From Corallochytrium limacisporum (Eukaryota > Opisthokonta), in contig PDIP01000021.1 in assembly GCA_002811645.1 (NCBI GenBank), positions 148,328-212,327 of the forward strand: 64,000 nucleotides of DNA, read 5' to 3'. Below the pieces are notes generated by a model. The model searched no databases. It was not told the origin of the DNA and was given only the letters and a program-made list of their open reading frames with translations. The translations under genes were made by a program, and so were the position numbers. Positions 19,604-29,080 of the stretch are shown here, in pieces; position 1 is the stretch's first letter; every line of letters begins with the position of its first letter.

Positions 19604-21468
19604 TTACTGGTACTCCTCATCCTCCACCTCTTCTTCCTCTTCTTCCTCCTCCAGGGCATCCTCGGGGATGCTGTAAAAGCGTAGAATTCCTTTGTTGGGA
19701 TCCTTAAGAAGCAGGTATTTGCCCTCTTCGTACTTCATGCACATATCAACGATGGCACGCAGGATACCCCAGCAGTTGTTGAACTTCAAATTGATCTGTT
19801 CAGCAAACTCCTTGGGCTTCCACGACTGAGTGCCAAGAATAACATGTGACCGATTGTCATTTGGGTTGACACGGCTGACATAGCCCAGCTTTAGCTGGTC
19901 AGCTCCACTCAGAAGGGCACCAATGGTCCAGCGGGCCAGCTTGTTAGAGTTGTTCTTTAGCTCAGTGGCCAAAACGGCACCCTTCTGAGAATCGATTTTC
20001 TGACGCCAGTCCATGCCGCCAAGCTTAGGATCGAATTCGTTCAGGGCCTTAATACTCAGGAACTGAGGCTCGCCGCCAGATCCAGGGATGAAGCCGTCAA
20101 CCTCTGTGCGAGCAATCAGGTCAACACCATCACCAAGATCCCACTTTCGGTACCGATACCCAACAGAGGCCAGTTCATCGTCCTCTTCGGCAAAGATGTT
20201 GGATTCGTCAAAGCTGTGGATACCATCCTGTGTTTGAAACAGTGAAATGAAGAAAACAAAATCAAGAATGTTAGTCATCCCAATCGAGGAATTACGGAGA
20301 GGAAAGATACGAGATAGGAAGAACTGTGTCACGACTGGAGGTGAAAAGAGGTTCCACATCAGGTGTAGAAAAATTACAAAGATTTCCGCATGGTATTATC
20401 GGTTGTCCCTATTCTACGATAACGTTCATCACCTTGGCCACCCAATACTCCCAATCACTGAACCGTTCTGCGTCTCGCTCAGTTTACAGTACTTACCTGT
20501 TTAAGAACCTGTTGAGAAAAGTTCTGGTTGATGTAGGTAGCCTCCACAGCAAGCTTGGCGAAAGAGTTCACGCCGTCGTTCTCGTCGGTGGGTTGGTCGT
20601 AGGCGGTCTCGTTAACTGTGATATAGTCGAACATACTGTTATCACGTTTGTCAAAGAAGACCTTGTTGTCGCGGCGGCGAACTACCAGATCCCAACTGTT
20701 TACACTGCGGGGGCAAGCCATGATGGCAGCCAGAATAGCGTCTGTTGCAAAGACACGTGCAATCCCAGCGCTAGCGAGATCGCGAAGGTTGGCGTCATCA
20801 CTAGTGGTGACCTTGTGGAAGACTCGATTGTATTCTCGGAGCTTGACCTCGTTCTTGGTCGTAACACGGTCGTAAGCCTTGTTGTAAACATCGATACTAC
20901 CCATGCTAGTCACCTCTTCAGGCTCTGAGACATCCAGATTGAGTTTACCCAGGCGACTGAATTCGATTTCCTCGAGCATTTTCCATTCTGGTTTGACATC
21001 CACACTTGCCTCACGAGGCTTCTGCGGCTCACGCCACTTGCTACGATAGCCGCCATAGCCACGCTTTCCACCACGATCAAGTTTCTGCATACCACGTCCA
21101 CCATAACCGCGATCCTGAGCACCACCACGGCCACGACCACGACCGCGACCGCGTCCGCGGAATCGAGATCCAAACTTGGGTGCACTGCGGGTGTCAACCA
21201 ACTGGAACTCAGAGTCATCATCTGCATAAGCATAGGAGAAGACACCAGTGCCGGCTCCGTACTGTGTATGGCGATTCCATCCCGCGCGACCACCGTACTG
21301 TGCACCGTACCAATCGGCAACCCGTCCGAGGCGGTCAGCCTTGCTGAACTGTTGGTAAGGCACATCCGCGAAGACATCAGGCAATTTCGTGGGTCCCCAT
21401 CCCTGTTCGTTTTCGGGCGTGACAGGCAGCTCAAAAATAGGCTTGCCGTCCTGATTCATACCGGGCAT
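19604..21468 (-). CDS. EIF3D: Translation initiation factor eIF3 subunit d (two exons)
   Basis: eIF3d is the cap-binding peripheral subunit of the eIF3 complex, acting in translation start-site recruitment. The gene has two exons, 21468-20497 and 20227-19604, giving 531 residues (human 548). Exon 1 encodes the N-terminal motif GWGP, the [19 protein letters not shown] segment and the start of the cap-binding fold, ending at [13 protein letters not shown]. Exon 2 continues with [37 protein letters not shown] and [13 protein letters not shown], ending in an acidic tail. The open frame extends upstream to a TTG; the first ATG, giving [10 protein letters not shown], was used. Residues about 102-142 form an Arg-Gly-rich tract replacing the basic RNA-binding stretch of animal eIF3d. 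Identification is secure. Confidence 0.96.
20228..20496 (-). other. Spliceosomal intron in eIF3d
   Basis: A phase-0 intron of 269 bases. On the minus strand the donor reads CAG then GTAAGTACTG, and the acceptor reads AAACACAG then GATGGT. A TGACTAAC branch-site match lies about 43 bases before the acceptor. The reading frame continues from VLKQ to DGIHS, exactly joining two eIF3d homologous blocks, and a stop codon lies in frame shortly after the donor. It is the only intron I can support in the window. Confidence 0.93.
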
Positions 21469-21903
21469 TCTTACTACTTCTACTAGAAACGAAGGCCCTT
21501 CCCTTGGCAATACACAATATTAAACAACGAATAACTACCAGATCATAAATATATCCTTAAATACCACTATATTCCTGTGATACGTCATGTCAGAATACGA
21601 CAACAGATTCACACTCTCAGTATTCTGTGGTCGCTGTATTTCAGGCGACTCTTTGTAAATTAACATTTTGCAAGCTTACAGAACCGCGTTTCCACATATG
21701 TCTGCTTTCCATGGCTCAGGTTTGTAGCAAGTGGCTCAAGCGCGAAGCTAGACCAACTGTTGGTAACACCTTCCGCCTGCTGGCTCCGGCCCCCTTTCGC
21801 ACACCGCGTGGTGTGCACCATCCCCAGTTATCTGCCCAGGCTTGTCATACTCTGAAGCCCGGTGTGCCTGCCGTGGAAGGTTGAGACCACTAGTCACACT
21901 CCG

Positions 21904-21914
21904 TACATTCACTA
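21904..21914 (+). promoter_or_regulatory. TACATTCACTA motif copy
   Basis: An exact copy, followed by TAGAAA, about 435 bases upstream of eIF3d and in the opposite orientation to that gene. Confidence 0.45.
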
Positions 21915-21983
21915 TAGAAATAGAGATTTCGTAGCCTCCTTAGCGGTGCGAGAAACGAAAAACACTGCGGTGGGGCCGTCCTC

Positions 21984-22008
21984 GCCCTGGCTACATTCAC
22001 TACAGGGC
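21984..22008 (+). promoter_or_regulatory. TACATTCACTA copy inside a small inverted repeat
   Basis: The 11-mer (21992-22002) is flanked by GCCCTG on the left and CAGGGC on the right, so it would occupy the loop of a six-base-pair stem. It is 77 bases from another exact copy. Whether the stem matters is unknown, since other copies lack it. Confidence 0.45.
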
Positions 22009-22264
22009 TTTTTCCATAACCTGGCAGCCAGTCACATGCCTTCACCTGTTTTGGTGGAGCAGGGGCAAAAGGTAGCTTGTAGAAAATATTGATTCACAGT
22101 AAGAGACCGACCGGGAAGGCGTCTTTGGGCGCTGAGACCTGGAGTGATCGCTAACCAGGCTACTGTTGCATTGGCATCCACCATCTGCAGGTCATATGCA
22201 TGGGTTTATCTTCTACATGAAGGAAGGTGTTTTATTTGAAACCTGTACTTGTTGTTGCGAGGGC

Positions 22265-22843
22265 CTATTCCTGGGCTTGCTGCACCTGCTTCTGCTGTTC
22301 TCCATCACCACGGGTTTGTCCACCGCGTCCGCCACGGCCTCCCCGTCCTCCACGGTCACCACCACGTCCACGGTCACTACCGCGTCCACGACCACGTCCA
22401 GAGTAAGGACGATCGCCGCCTCCACGACCACGACCTGAGTAAGGACGGTCACCGCCACCACGGCCACCCTGGTACCCACCTCGGCCACCTCGGCCGCCAC
22501 GTCCTTGGTAGTCTCCGCGACCCCGGTATCCACCACGGCCTCCGTACCCACCGCGCTCAGCAGCGCGTGCTGCCCGCATCTCTGCTGCTTTTTCTTCTGC
22601 CTGCTGAGCGACACCAAGGGTTTCATCGGGAACACGCAAATACTTAATGTTGTTACCACGAATCATGCACTCTGGAAGACGCCAGAAGCGATCGCCGTCC
22701 TTTGAGGTACAGATCACTTCACGCAACACAATATTCATCCAATTGTCACATGCTGCCAAATGACCATTGTATGTTTCGCCATTCTTTAATTCTACGAGCA
22801 TGGGATGCCCTTGTGCGGAACGAAGGATTGAAAGCGGAAGCAT
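22265..22843 (-). CDS. LSM4: U6 snRNA-associated Sm-like protein LSm4
   Basis: LSm4 is a subunit of the LSm2-8 ring on U6 snRNA (splicing) and of the LSm1-7 ring (mRNA decapping and decay). The first about 77 residues are a near-identical Sm fold: [20 protein letters not shown] start, NGETYNGHL, the Sm1 segment [11 protein letters not shown] and the Sm2 segment [13 protein letters not shown]. The remainder to residue 192 is a long Arg-Gly-Gly and Tyr-Gly repeat tail, longer than in human LSm4 (139 residues) and more like the extended tails of yeast and other protists. Such tails promote P-body assembly and are targets for arginine methylation. Single exon with a clear ATG start. Confidence 0.97.
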   Translation of the reverse strand: MLPLSILRSAQGHPMLVELKNGETYNGHLAACDNWMNIVLREVICTSKDGDRFWRLPECMIRGNNIKYLRVPDETLGVAQQAEEKAAEMRAARAAERGGYGGRGGYRGRGDYQGRGGRGGRGGYQGGRGGGDRPYSGRGRGGGDRPYSGRGRGRGSDRGRGGDRGGRGGRGGRGGQTRGDGEQQKQVQQAQE

Positions 22844-23360
22844 TTCTATACGTGTGTATACAGGTTTATGCTGTTGTTCCTATTCCAAGCTATGTCTCAG
22901 ATCATAGTGTCACCTCCGGTTGCCTATATGTCTCGGATTAGTTGTACACTGCAGTATTAACGAGCACAGTCCGTTTCCCATTCTCAAATAGCCACCTTCT
23001 GTTACATCGTGTGTGGTTGTTTTGTTGCAAGAAGCAATTTCCCTACCTCCGGCTCCGATTAATACAGATGGTGTTGTACGCATGGAATGACCAAGGTGCT
23101 CCCTCTCCGTGCCGCCGTTGCCTTACTGAAAGTACTACAGGACTGTGTGGTTAGGTACATTCACTACAGAAAGACCCGTGTGGAAGGGGGGAGGCGGGCG
23201 CGAAAACCTCAAAAGTAAGAACTACAGAGGTACCTTGAGACCCTTCGCGGCCTGTCGGTACTTAAGGAGCTATAGTGGTCACAGCTTCCAACTCAGACCC
23301 GAATCATGTTAGGGATGGCCTTTGTGGGACGGACGAGTTGGTTCCAGAACAAACGAAACA
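22844..23360. other. Divergent promoter between LSm4 and an unknown gene
   Basis: A 517-base divergent spacer carrying one exact plus-strand TACATTCACTA at 23156-23166. No gene is supported within it. Confidence 0.55.
23156..23166 (+). promoter_or_regulatory. TACATTCACTA motif copy
   Basis: An exact copy in the context AGG-motif-CAGAAA. It lies about 195 bases upstream of the unknown gene at 23361 in the same orientation, and about 310 bases upstream of LSm4. Confidence 0.45.
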
Positions 23361-24353
23361 ATGGAGAGCCGAAAAAGAAAGCGCAGTGGCGCACATCGTG
23401 TCGAGAGCATTGCTATCGAGGCCAAAGCTATACTAAGCGGTCTGGAAGACCATAGTTCCAAAAAAGAAATTAGCATCCAGGCCAAAAGAATAGGGTCTGG
23501 TTCTAGCCTGCAGAATCCTAAGCGCCCACACATGGACGAGTCAGAATTGTTCTATAATTACGGTCCGAAGTTTCACAAGTTCTTGACCGAACTTGAGGAC
23601 GATCTAGTGGTGACTAGTGCTGCTCTAAAAGCCAGAAAAGCAGAAAATAACACCTACAACAAATCGACCATTGGAATACTAAATGGTTCAAGATCTCTTA
23701 AGAATATGAAATTAAATCTTGACACCATGGTGTACAGTGAAGTTGCTGAGGCTCTGGAAAGAGGAAGCAAAGATCGACTACACGAAGATATGATGCCACC
23801 AATCGTCGCCTCGCAACTATCTGCCAACTGTTCAGACTCAGACGATGTCAAAATGTCAGATACCCTACTCAGGGAGGTGCGAAGGGCCACCAATGCAGAC
23901 CATGCCAACCTCGACGAGATCCGAACATTGTCTGTTCTCCTTGATGACCACATTCAGGCATGTCTAATTCAGGATGGGCAACTCGTCAAGGAGATTGCAA
24001 CGGAAGGACGTAAGACTTCCTCGGTGCTGGTCCGCGAGGTACGAGAGCAAGAAACGAAGTTGATGAAAGAGAGTGTTGATCTCATGCGAGCGATTCATAC
24101 GATAATTCAGACTTACAACGAAACATCTGGAGTCGATACCAAGTCTCCACTGGCGCTCAAGATCCTTCAACGTGCCATCAACCCAGTGCTCGAGGGAGTG
24201 AAACGCGGGAACGGGCACGAAGATGTAGTCGATGTCAGGGAACTGACGTCATCGGGACTGTCTCGGGTTGACAATATTTTGCTGCTTCGTGGTGTAACAG
24301 AAACCTGCGATGACGATCCGATGAAGCAGCGGTTATCCCTGACATTCGGTTGA
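23361..24353 (+). CDS. Unknown nuclear-type helical protein
   Basis: A 330-residue protein I do not recognise. The frame opens upstream at a TTG, but the first ATG gives MESRKRKRSG, a likely nuclear localisation signal. A second basic patch (NPKRPHM) follows near residue 60. The rest is charged and largely helical by composition, with a segment rich in Glu, Lys and Leu around LVREVREQETKLMKESVDLM that could form a short coiled coil. No enzyme motif, zinc ligands or membrane segment is visible. Neighbouring LSm4 is divergent. It could be a subunit of a nuclear complex such as a kinetochore or mediator component, but that is speculation. Intact frame length and composition make it a likely real gene. 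Confidence 0.7.
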   Translation: MESRKRKRSGAHRVESIAIEAKAILSGLEDHSSKKEISIQAKRIGSGSSLQNPKRPHMDESELFYNYGPKFHKFLTELEDDLVVTSAALKARKAENNTYNKSTIGILNGSRSLKNMKLNLDTMVYSEVAEALERGSKDRLHEDMMPPIVASQLSANCSDSDDVKMSDTLLREVRRATNADHANLDEIRTLSVLLDDHIQACLIQDGQLVKEIATEGRKTSSVLVREVREQETKLMKESVDLMRAIHTIIQTYNETSGVDTKSPLALKILQRAINPVLEGVKRGNGHEDVVDVRELTSSGLSRVDNILLLRGVTETCDDDPMKQRLSLTFG

Positions 24354-27300
24354 TATTAAAAATGATCTAGCTAAGAGTCTTTAGTACATTTGCTGAATGT
24401 TGTTGGTAGGGTACTTGCAGCACATGGAATGTTTTAAGTGCTAAAAATCTCAATGTTCTTGCCATGGTCAGTGACTTCGTCGTCTCGGGTTTGGTACGCT
24501 GGTGTCAATATCAAGGATTTCCACAGATAACATTCCATTCATTGCTATTGGAGCCCAGTCATTGTTCGGGCCTTCCAACCGAATATGCTACTATCCGTGT
24601 CTCTTGACCCGTGGCCATTCCAGTACATACACAAGACCTGCCATCTCGAGCCACCTTCCCATCCCGAAATGTTCCGGGGCTGTGGTCCAGCGCTCCCACA
24701 TCCACCTACCGACCGCGCAACGAACGGTAAAACCTTTGGGTGGGAACGGGGGAGACGAAGGATAGCGCAGAGACGAATTCCTAAGGACGACCGAAACGAT
24801 GTATAAGATGGCACGGGTGGGCTGGAACAGGTCCCAATAGTATGCAAATATGTTTAGAATCTAGAAATATATTTAATCTTTCAAAAAGGGGGGGGGGCTC
24901 TTTTGGCAGTTGGAGAGTTGCGATTGAATGCACACTTCATGCTCCTCACCGATGTGTGCAGAATTTTAAAACTGTTACGCGAGTGACCCCCTATACTTTC
25001 GTACCAGATACCAGGATCGGAGAGGCTCCCAGATGGAGCGATCGTGCGTGAGAAGTGGTTGTGTGTTGAATCGTTTGACCCCCACGCCCAAGCTGCCTCT
25101 GCCGATGAATGTGTTTGAGCACATGGGAGTAAGGTACTGTCCGCTGTAAGGCATTCAATTCGTTGTCCATGTAACTCTAAGAAAGACAAAAGAGGAAGGC
25201 CAATGACGATGCACAGGAAGAAGACACAGAGTGCGATTCTGACCTCACCGGGGGACCCGTCATACTGTCCGGGTGATTGTCGAATGTGAGCTAGTTGCTT
25301 TCCCTTGCCACTCAGGTCTGAATCTATTTCCCACACATCTGGAATCGTTAGCGCCCATCCAAGCAGATCTACCTTATTGCTCACGGTGGAGCTACTGCCT
25401 CGGAATGATAGACAAAATGGAATGGTTCAATTCGAATCACGGACGGCTCCTTTCCAGACGACCCAGAACCATGTCTCCCCTGTGACTTTCGTCACGAACT
25501 GGGTGGTGGGTAGGGAAGTTCCACCAAAAGAGATGGAGCGACTGACTTCGATCGAATGCCGGGGTCGAAGGGATATGTCTGCTGGCGTAGGAGTGACTTT
25601 CTGGAAATGAGATCTATGAATTTTATATGGGAATTCTCAGCTATACCTGGCAGCAGTCAGCCGTGTGAAAGAATTGGAGTCTCGATGAAGCCAGTGGTTT
25701 TACCAAAAGAAAAACTCCCCAAATAGAAAGTATTAGCAAAATGGGCGCGCAGCTTTCTGAATCCCCCCGGTGAGCCACTGTTGGATCTTTTTATAACAGT
25801 TAGTTGCCCCACAGTGGTGTTACTCTTGATCATGTGCCAAGGTTTGGCCTCGGTTCCGAGTTTTGTGAAGGGCTACTGAAAGACTGCAAATCTCCGCTCT
25901 AGAGACTCTCTGTGTTGGAGCGACCCAGAACACTGGGGATGTAAGTAACGAAGTACCCTCTGTCGACGGAACAGGGAAACACCCCGCTCTAGTGAAGAGT
26001 GGAGGCACAATTTCGCTTGCCTTATGCACTGGGGAAATACCATGGAGTAGAATCAAATCACCTAAGACATAGTATTTGGACGTTGTCGTTTGGTGTATAC
26101 ATGTTGCCGAGCGGGAACGGAGCCGGTACTCTACGGGTGAATTCTGGTTCCTTTTGCCCTGTATACTCAACATGCACAAGCATCCAACTGGTCATCTGAA
26201 GGCGCGGCAGGACAATTTGTTTCTAACGTGATTTCCCTGGCATCCGCACTTTGGTCGGGGGATGCGCAGTTGCGTCTGATTGGCCACAAAATTTGTAGTG
26301 GCGACGCAATTCCAATTCCAATACCTAACAGATTTTCGCAACCCTGTCCCTAATCCTCAAAAATGCAAACTCTATAGCATCCCTCTCTCGTCAACTCTTT
26401 GCACACTGACACATCACCACCAATGCATTGAAATCGAATTCGTGTCAGCTACAAACACAGTCTCATGTTTACATGAGCATGCGCTACGCCGCTATCCGAC
26501 CCCGCCTTGTTGAGGGTGTCAAAGGAGAGTCTCTTAGGGTGTAGAGAACTTTGACAATGCCTAAGTACCTCAGACGAGAGGTAGACCCACCGGGTAGTAC
26601 TTTACATATTGCTTTGCCGACACCAATTTTTCTTTCCTTTTCTGTTGCGTGCCAAGTACACCTAGAGATCGAAATCAGTGCGTGACTTGCAGCAAACCCG
26701 CAATTGATCAACACCGGCAGAAGGGAGAAAAGGCACCTTAGTGATCGAAGCCTGCTCGACCATTGGAAAGCGCATTTGATGAGCCAGATTGGTGGCGGAA
26801 CGATCAGGCGTGGATGCCCTGCGGGGGGCTCAGCTCACCGATATCCGCAAAGCCAGTAACTACTGAGTGGAATATCTTCAGAGACACAACGCTGCTTCCC
26901 CCCCTCCTTTCCAATTATCATCCGATGTAACTCGCAATTTATGAAGAAGCTATACATGCGCGGGTTGCTCAGCTTCCCACCGGAGCCTAAGCAATCTGAG
27001 CAAGGGGAAGGTTCCTGGTCCAGGGACTGGACAGTGGTGAATCTGACCTTGTCGCTGACAAGATGACCTCCACAGCCACCATCTTCCGTAATTCCGTCAG
27101 TGTCATGCTTTGACTGCTATTGACTACCGAGCATCACCCGTGAGGCAGCCCCGGATGCCTTCCCCCCTCCTGCGTCCCTGCTTGCGCTGCCCGCTTCCCC
27201 CCCCCCTTTTCCCTTTCCCTACCCCCCCCCCTACTTTCTCTTCTTTACCATTCCCTTTTTTGTGAGTTGCGTCTCTTATCACAGTCGCAACTTGGTTTCC

Positions 27301-27774
27301 TTGCGTTTGAGAGGGCTTCCGTTTTTCCTCTGACCCTTCTGTCTCGAATCCTGATTGCACGGCCCATACTTTGTTCCCCCCGTTCCTCTAGCGAGCCCCA
27401 CGATCAAAGAAACTTGCTAGACGGAATCGCTCGCGAATTAACCGCCCCCACCGCCCGGGAAAAGAGGGGAAACTAATATTGGGCACGGCAAAGGAATGCG
27501 TACACGGCGATGAGAAAGACTTGAGGCCTACAATGCTTCCTGAGGGAACACTGGAGTGACAATGTCTTATTGTGCTTGTGGACAGTAGAAGCTTGCAGCT
27601 TTCCATTGGATTAACAAGAGGGAGCATGTACCAAGGCACTACGTGGAAGAAGGCACAACGCGACAACACAGAGGAATCGATGGTATAAGAACAACCTTTG
27701 AAAACTTCTAGAAGGCTAATCATTATTGTGAGAACAATGGCAACCATATAGAATACATTCAATGTAAGAATGTT
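24354..27774. other. Gene-poor region
   Basis: In this 3.4-kb stretch no open frame has recognisable domains. The longest (167 codons, minus strand, 24881-25384) lacks an ATG near its beginning and has one hydrophobic segment only. A run of nine or ten G near 24889, a CTGATTGG box at 26276-26283, and a long pyrimidine tract near 27191-27260 are visible. It may hold the FBXO7-like promoter and a non-coding transcript. Confidence 0.55.
27191..27260 (+). repeat. Polypyrimidine tract with C runs
   Basis: About 70 bases almost entirely C and T on the plus strand, including two runs of ten C. Such homopurine/homopyrimidine tracts can form triplex DNA or G-quadruplexes on the complementary strand. 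It lies about 500 bases upstream of the FBXO7-like gene. Confidence 0.7.
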
Positions 27775-28863
27775 ATGAAAGTGAAACCTGTAACCATGAA
27801 ACTGTCACGAGCAGTTGATGAAATCTTTAAAAGCTGTGTTGGCCAGATCCGGTCCAGCGTAGGCGCAGACGATACGCCGTGCAATGGCTTTGAATGGACC
27901 GTTGTACTTGTACAATCCGTCTTCATAGCGTTTGGGCTGACGAGCCTACGCGATGGAGAGGCAGATTTAAACCAGTACCTGAACCTTAGAAACAAAGGGT
28001 TCGCCACTATCAAACTTACACACCCGAAACTCGGAAAAGCGGCCATTGAGAACGAACTGGTGTGCGAGATCCGGTTAACGAAAGACACTCATGGAATCCA
28101 CATGTGGGCTAAGAGTTTCGCAACACGGAAATCAGACGAGAAACAGCCAACTCAAATTGAACGAGCCGACTCTGTGCGCTATCATCTGAGCTGCCGCAAT
28201 GTGCTCCGAGACGATGCAGGGCCTTTGCGCCATATCCAGGAGAAGGGTGCCACTGCACTTTTCCGGGATGCTGGTGGTATTGAGCAGTCCATCAAAGACA
28301 CAATTTGCATGCCGCTGTCTCTAGTTGCAGCTGACTGTTGTAATACAAAGTATCTTGCAAGTCTTCGTGACTTGCCTGTTGAAGCAAAGCTGCAGGTCCT
28401 CGCCAAACTCGACGTAGCATCGCTGGTCGAAATGAGTCGGGTCAATCGGGAGTTTAGAGCAGCTGCCAAAGATGAAAGGCTTTGGTATCGGATGTATTTT
28501 ATGGTTTTCTTGCAGGACAAGATTCTTCCCTTCGATGCCATGAAGTCTTGGAGGTCTGCATTTACAAGCAGATGGACAGAACTAAGCCGACGGGATCGCA
28601 GCAAACGTCTGCGTCGCTATCCCAGTCGCCGATCACCACCGCCTCTCGGTGTGACCCAACTGTTCCAGCGGCCACCAATGGCACAAGGTCCTTTCGCGCA
28701 GCCCCACTATCCTCCGCCTCATCCCACCATGATGCAGGTCGATCCCCGTCATCAGAGGCCTTCACAATTTGGCACAGTCCCCGCTGCTTGGAGCAAAGCT
28801 GGTAGCAGTAACGTCCGTGGTCCTCAAGGTCGTGTTTACGGTTTCATGCCTCCGCCGATGTAG
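27775..28863 (+). CDS. FBXO7-like F-box protein with FP domain
   Basis: This 362-residue protein resembles FBXO7, a substrate receptor of SCF ubiquitin ligases that also binds proteasome regulators. An F-box is visible at about 198-240 (LRDLPVEAKLQVLAKLDVASLVEMSRVNREF, here in two overlapping parts), followed by the LWYRMYF and WRSAFTSRW segments seen after the F-box in FBXO7. The preceding region (about 38-195) matches the FP (FBXO7/PI31) domain in order of strands and helices. The C-terminus is Pro/Arg-rich and ends with a short GRVYGFMPPPM tail, like the R/P-rich tail of FBXO7. The N-terminal ubiquitin-like domain of human FBXO7 is absent. Met8 is an alternative start. Orthology is likely but not certain. 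Confidence 0.8.
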   Translation: MKVKPVTMKLSRAVDEIFKSCVGQIRSSVGADDTPCNGFEWTVVLVQSVFIAFGLTSLRDGEADLNQYLNLRNKGFATIKLTHPKLGKAAIENELVCEIRLTKDTHGIHMWAKSFATRKSDEKQPTQIERADSVRYHLSCRNVLRDDAGPLRHIQEKGATALFRDAGGIEQSIKDTICMPLSLVAADCCNTKYLASLRDLPVEAKLQVLAKLDVASLVEMSRVNREFRAAAKDERLWYRMYFMVFLQDKILPFDAMKSWRSAFTSRWTELSRRDRSKRLRRYPSRRSPPPLGVTQLFQRPPMAQGPFAQPHYPPPHPTMMQVDPRHQRPSQFGTVPAAWSKAGSSNVRGPQGRVYGFMPPPM

Positions 28864-28883
28864 CCTTGATGACAGCAATTTGG

Positions 28884-28889
28884 AATAAA
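28884..28889 (+). terminator. Putative poly(A) signal of the FBXO7-like gene
   Basis: AATAAA lies 20 bases after the stop codon. The position is close for a poly(A) signal, but similar close spacing recurs at other genes here. Confidence 0.4.
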
Positions 28890-29056
28890 GGTGATGCACA
28901 TGCTATGTACAGTATATCGATAAATCCAAGCATTTGTACATGTCAATCCGATGCGATGATGAATGTCTGGATGCAGGTGGATTGGCTATGGGTCAGACAA
29001 CCCGTCCCACCTGCTCTTACCGGCTTACCCCATTCCCCCCCCCCTTTTCTTTCCGG

Positions 29057-29080
29057 CCCGCGGGCCCCCGCGGGCCCCTT
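29057..29080. repeat. GC-rich palindrome cluster
   Basis: The sequence has two CCCGCGGG-type palindromes in succession (GGCCCGCGGGCCCCCGCGGGCC), followed by a C/T tract. It lies about 200 bases after the FBXO7-like gene. It could form a hairpin; no function is evident. Confidence 0.6.

Larger units (their letters stand above)
21469..22264. other. Intergenic region upstream of eIF3d
   Basis: This 796-base region contains the eIF3d promoter and the LSm4 3' end. Two exact plus-strand copies of TACATTCACTA lie 77 bases apart here; the second sits in a small inverted repeat. No gene is supported. Confidence 0.55.

Noticed and set aside
24881-25384. A 167-codon minus-strand frame with one hydrophobic segment
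   Set aside because: It starts at a GTG with no ATG until near the end, and no family is recognised; chance is the simpler explanation.
26276-26283. CTGATTGG boxes at 26276, 51322 and 2807 as NF-Y sites
   Set aside because: About two 8-mer matches are expected by chance on both strands in 64 kb; only the one near squalene epoxidase was kept, at low confidence.
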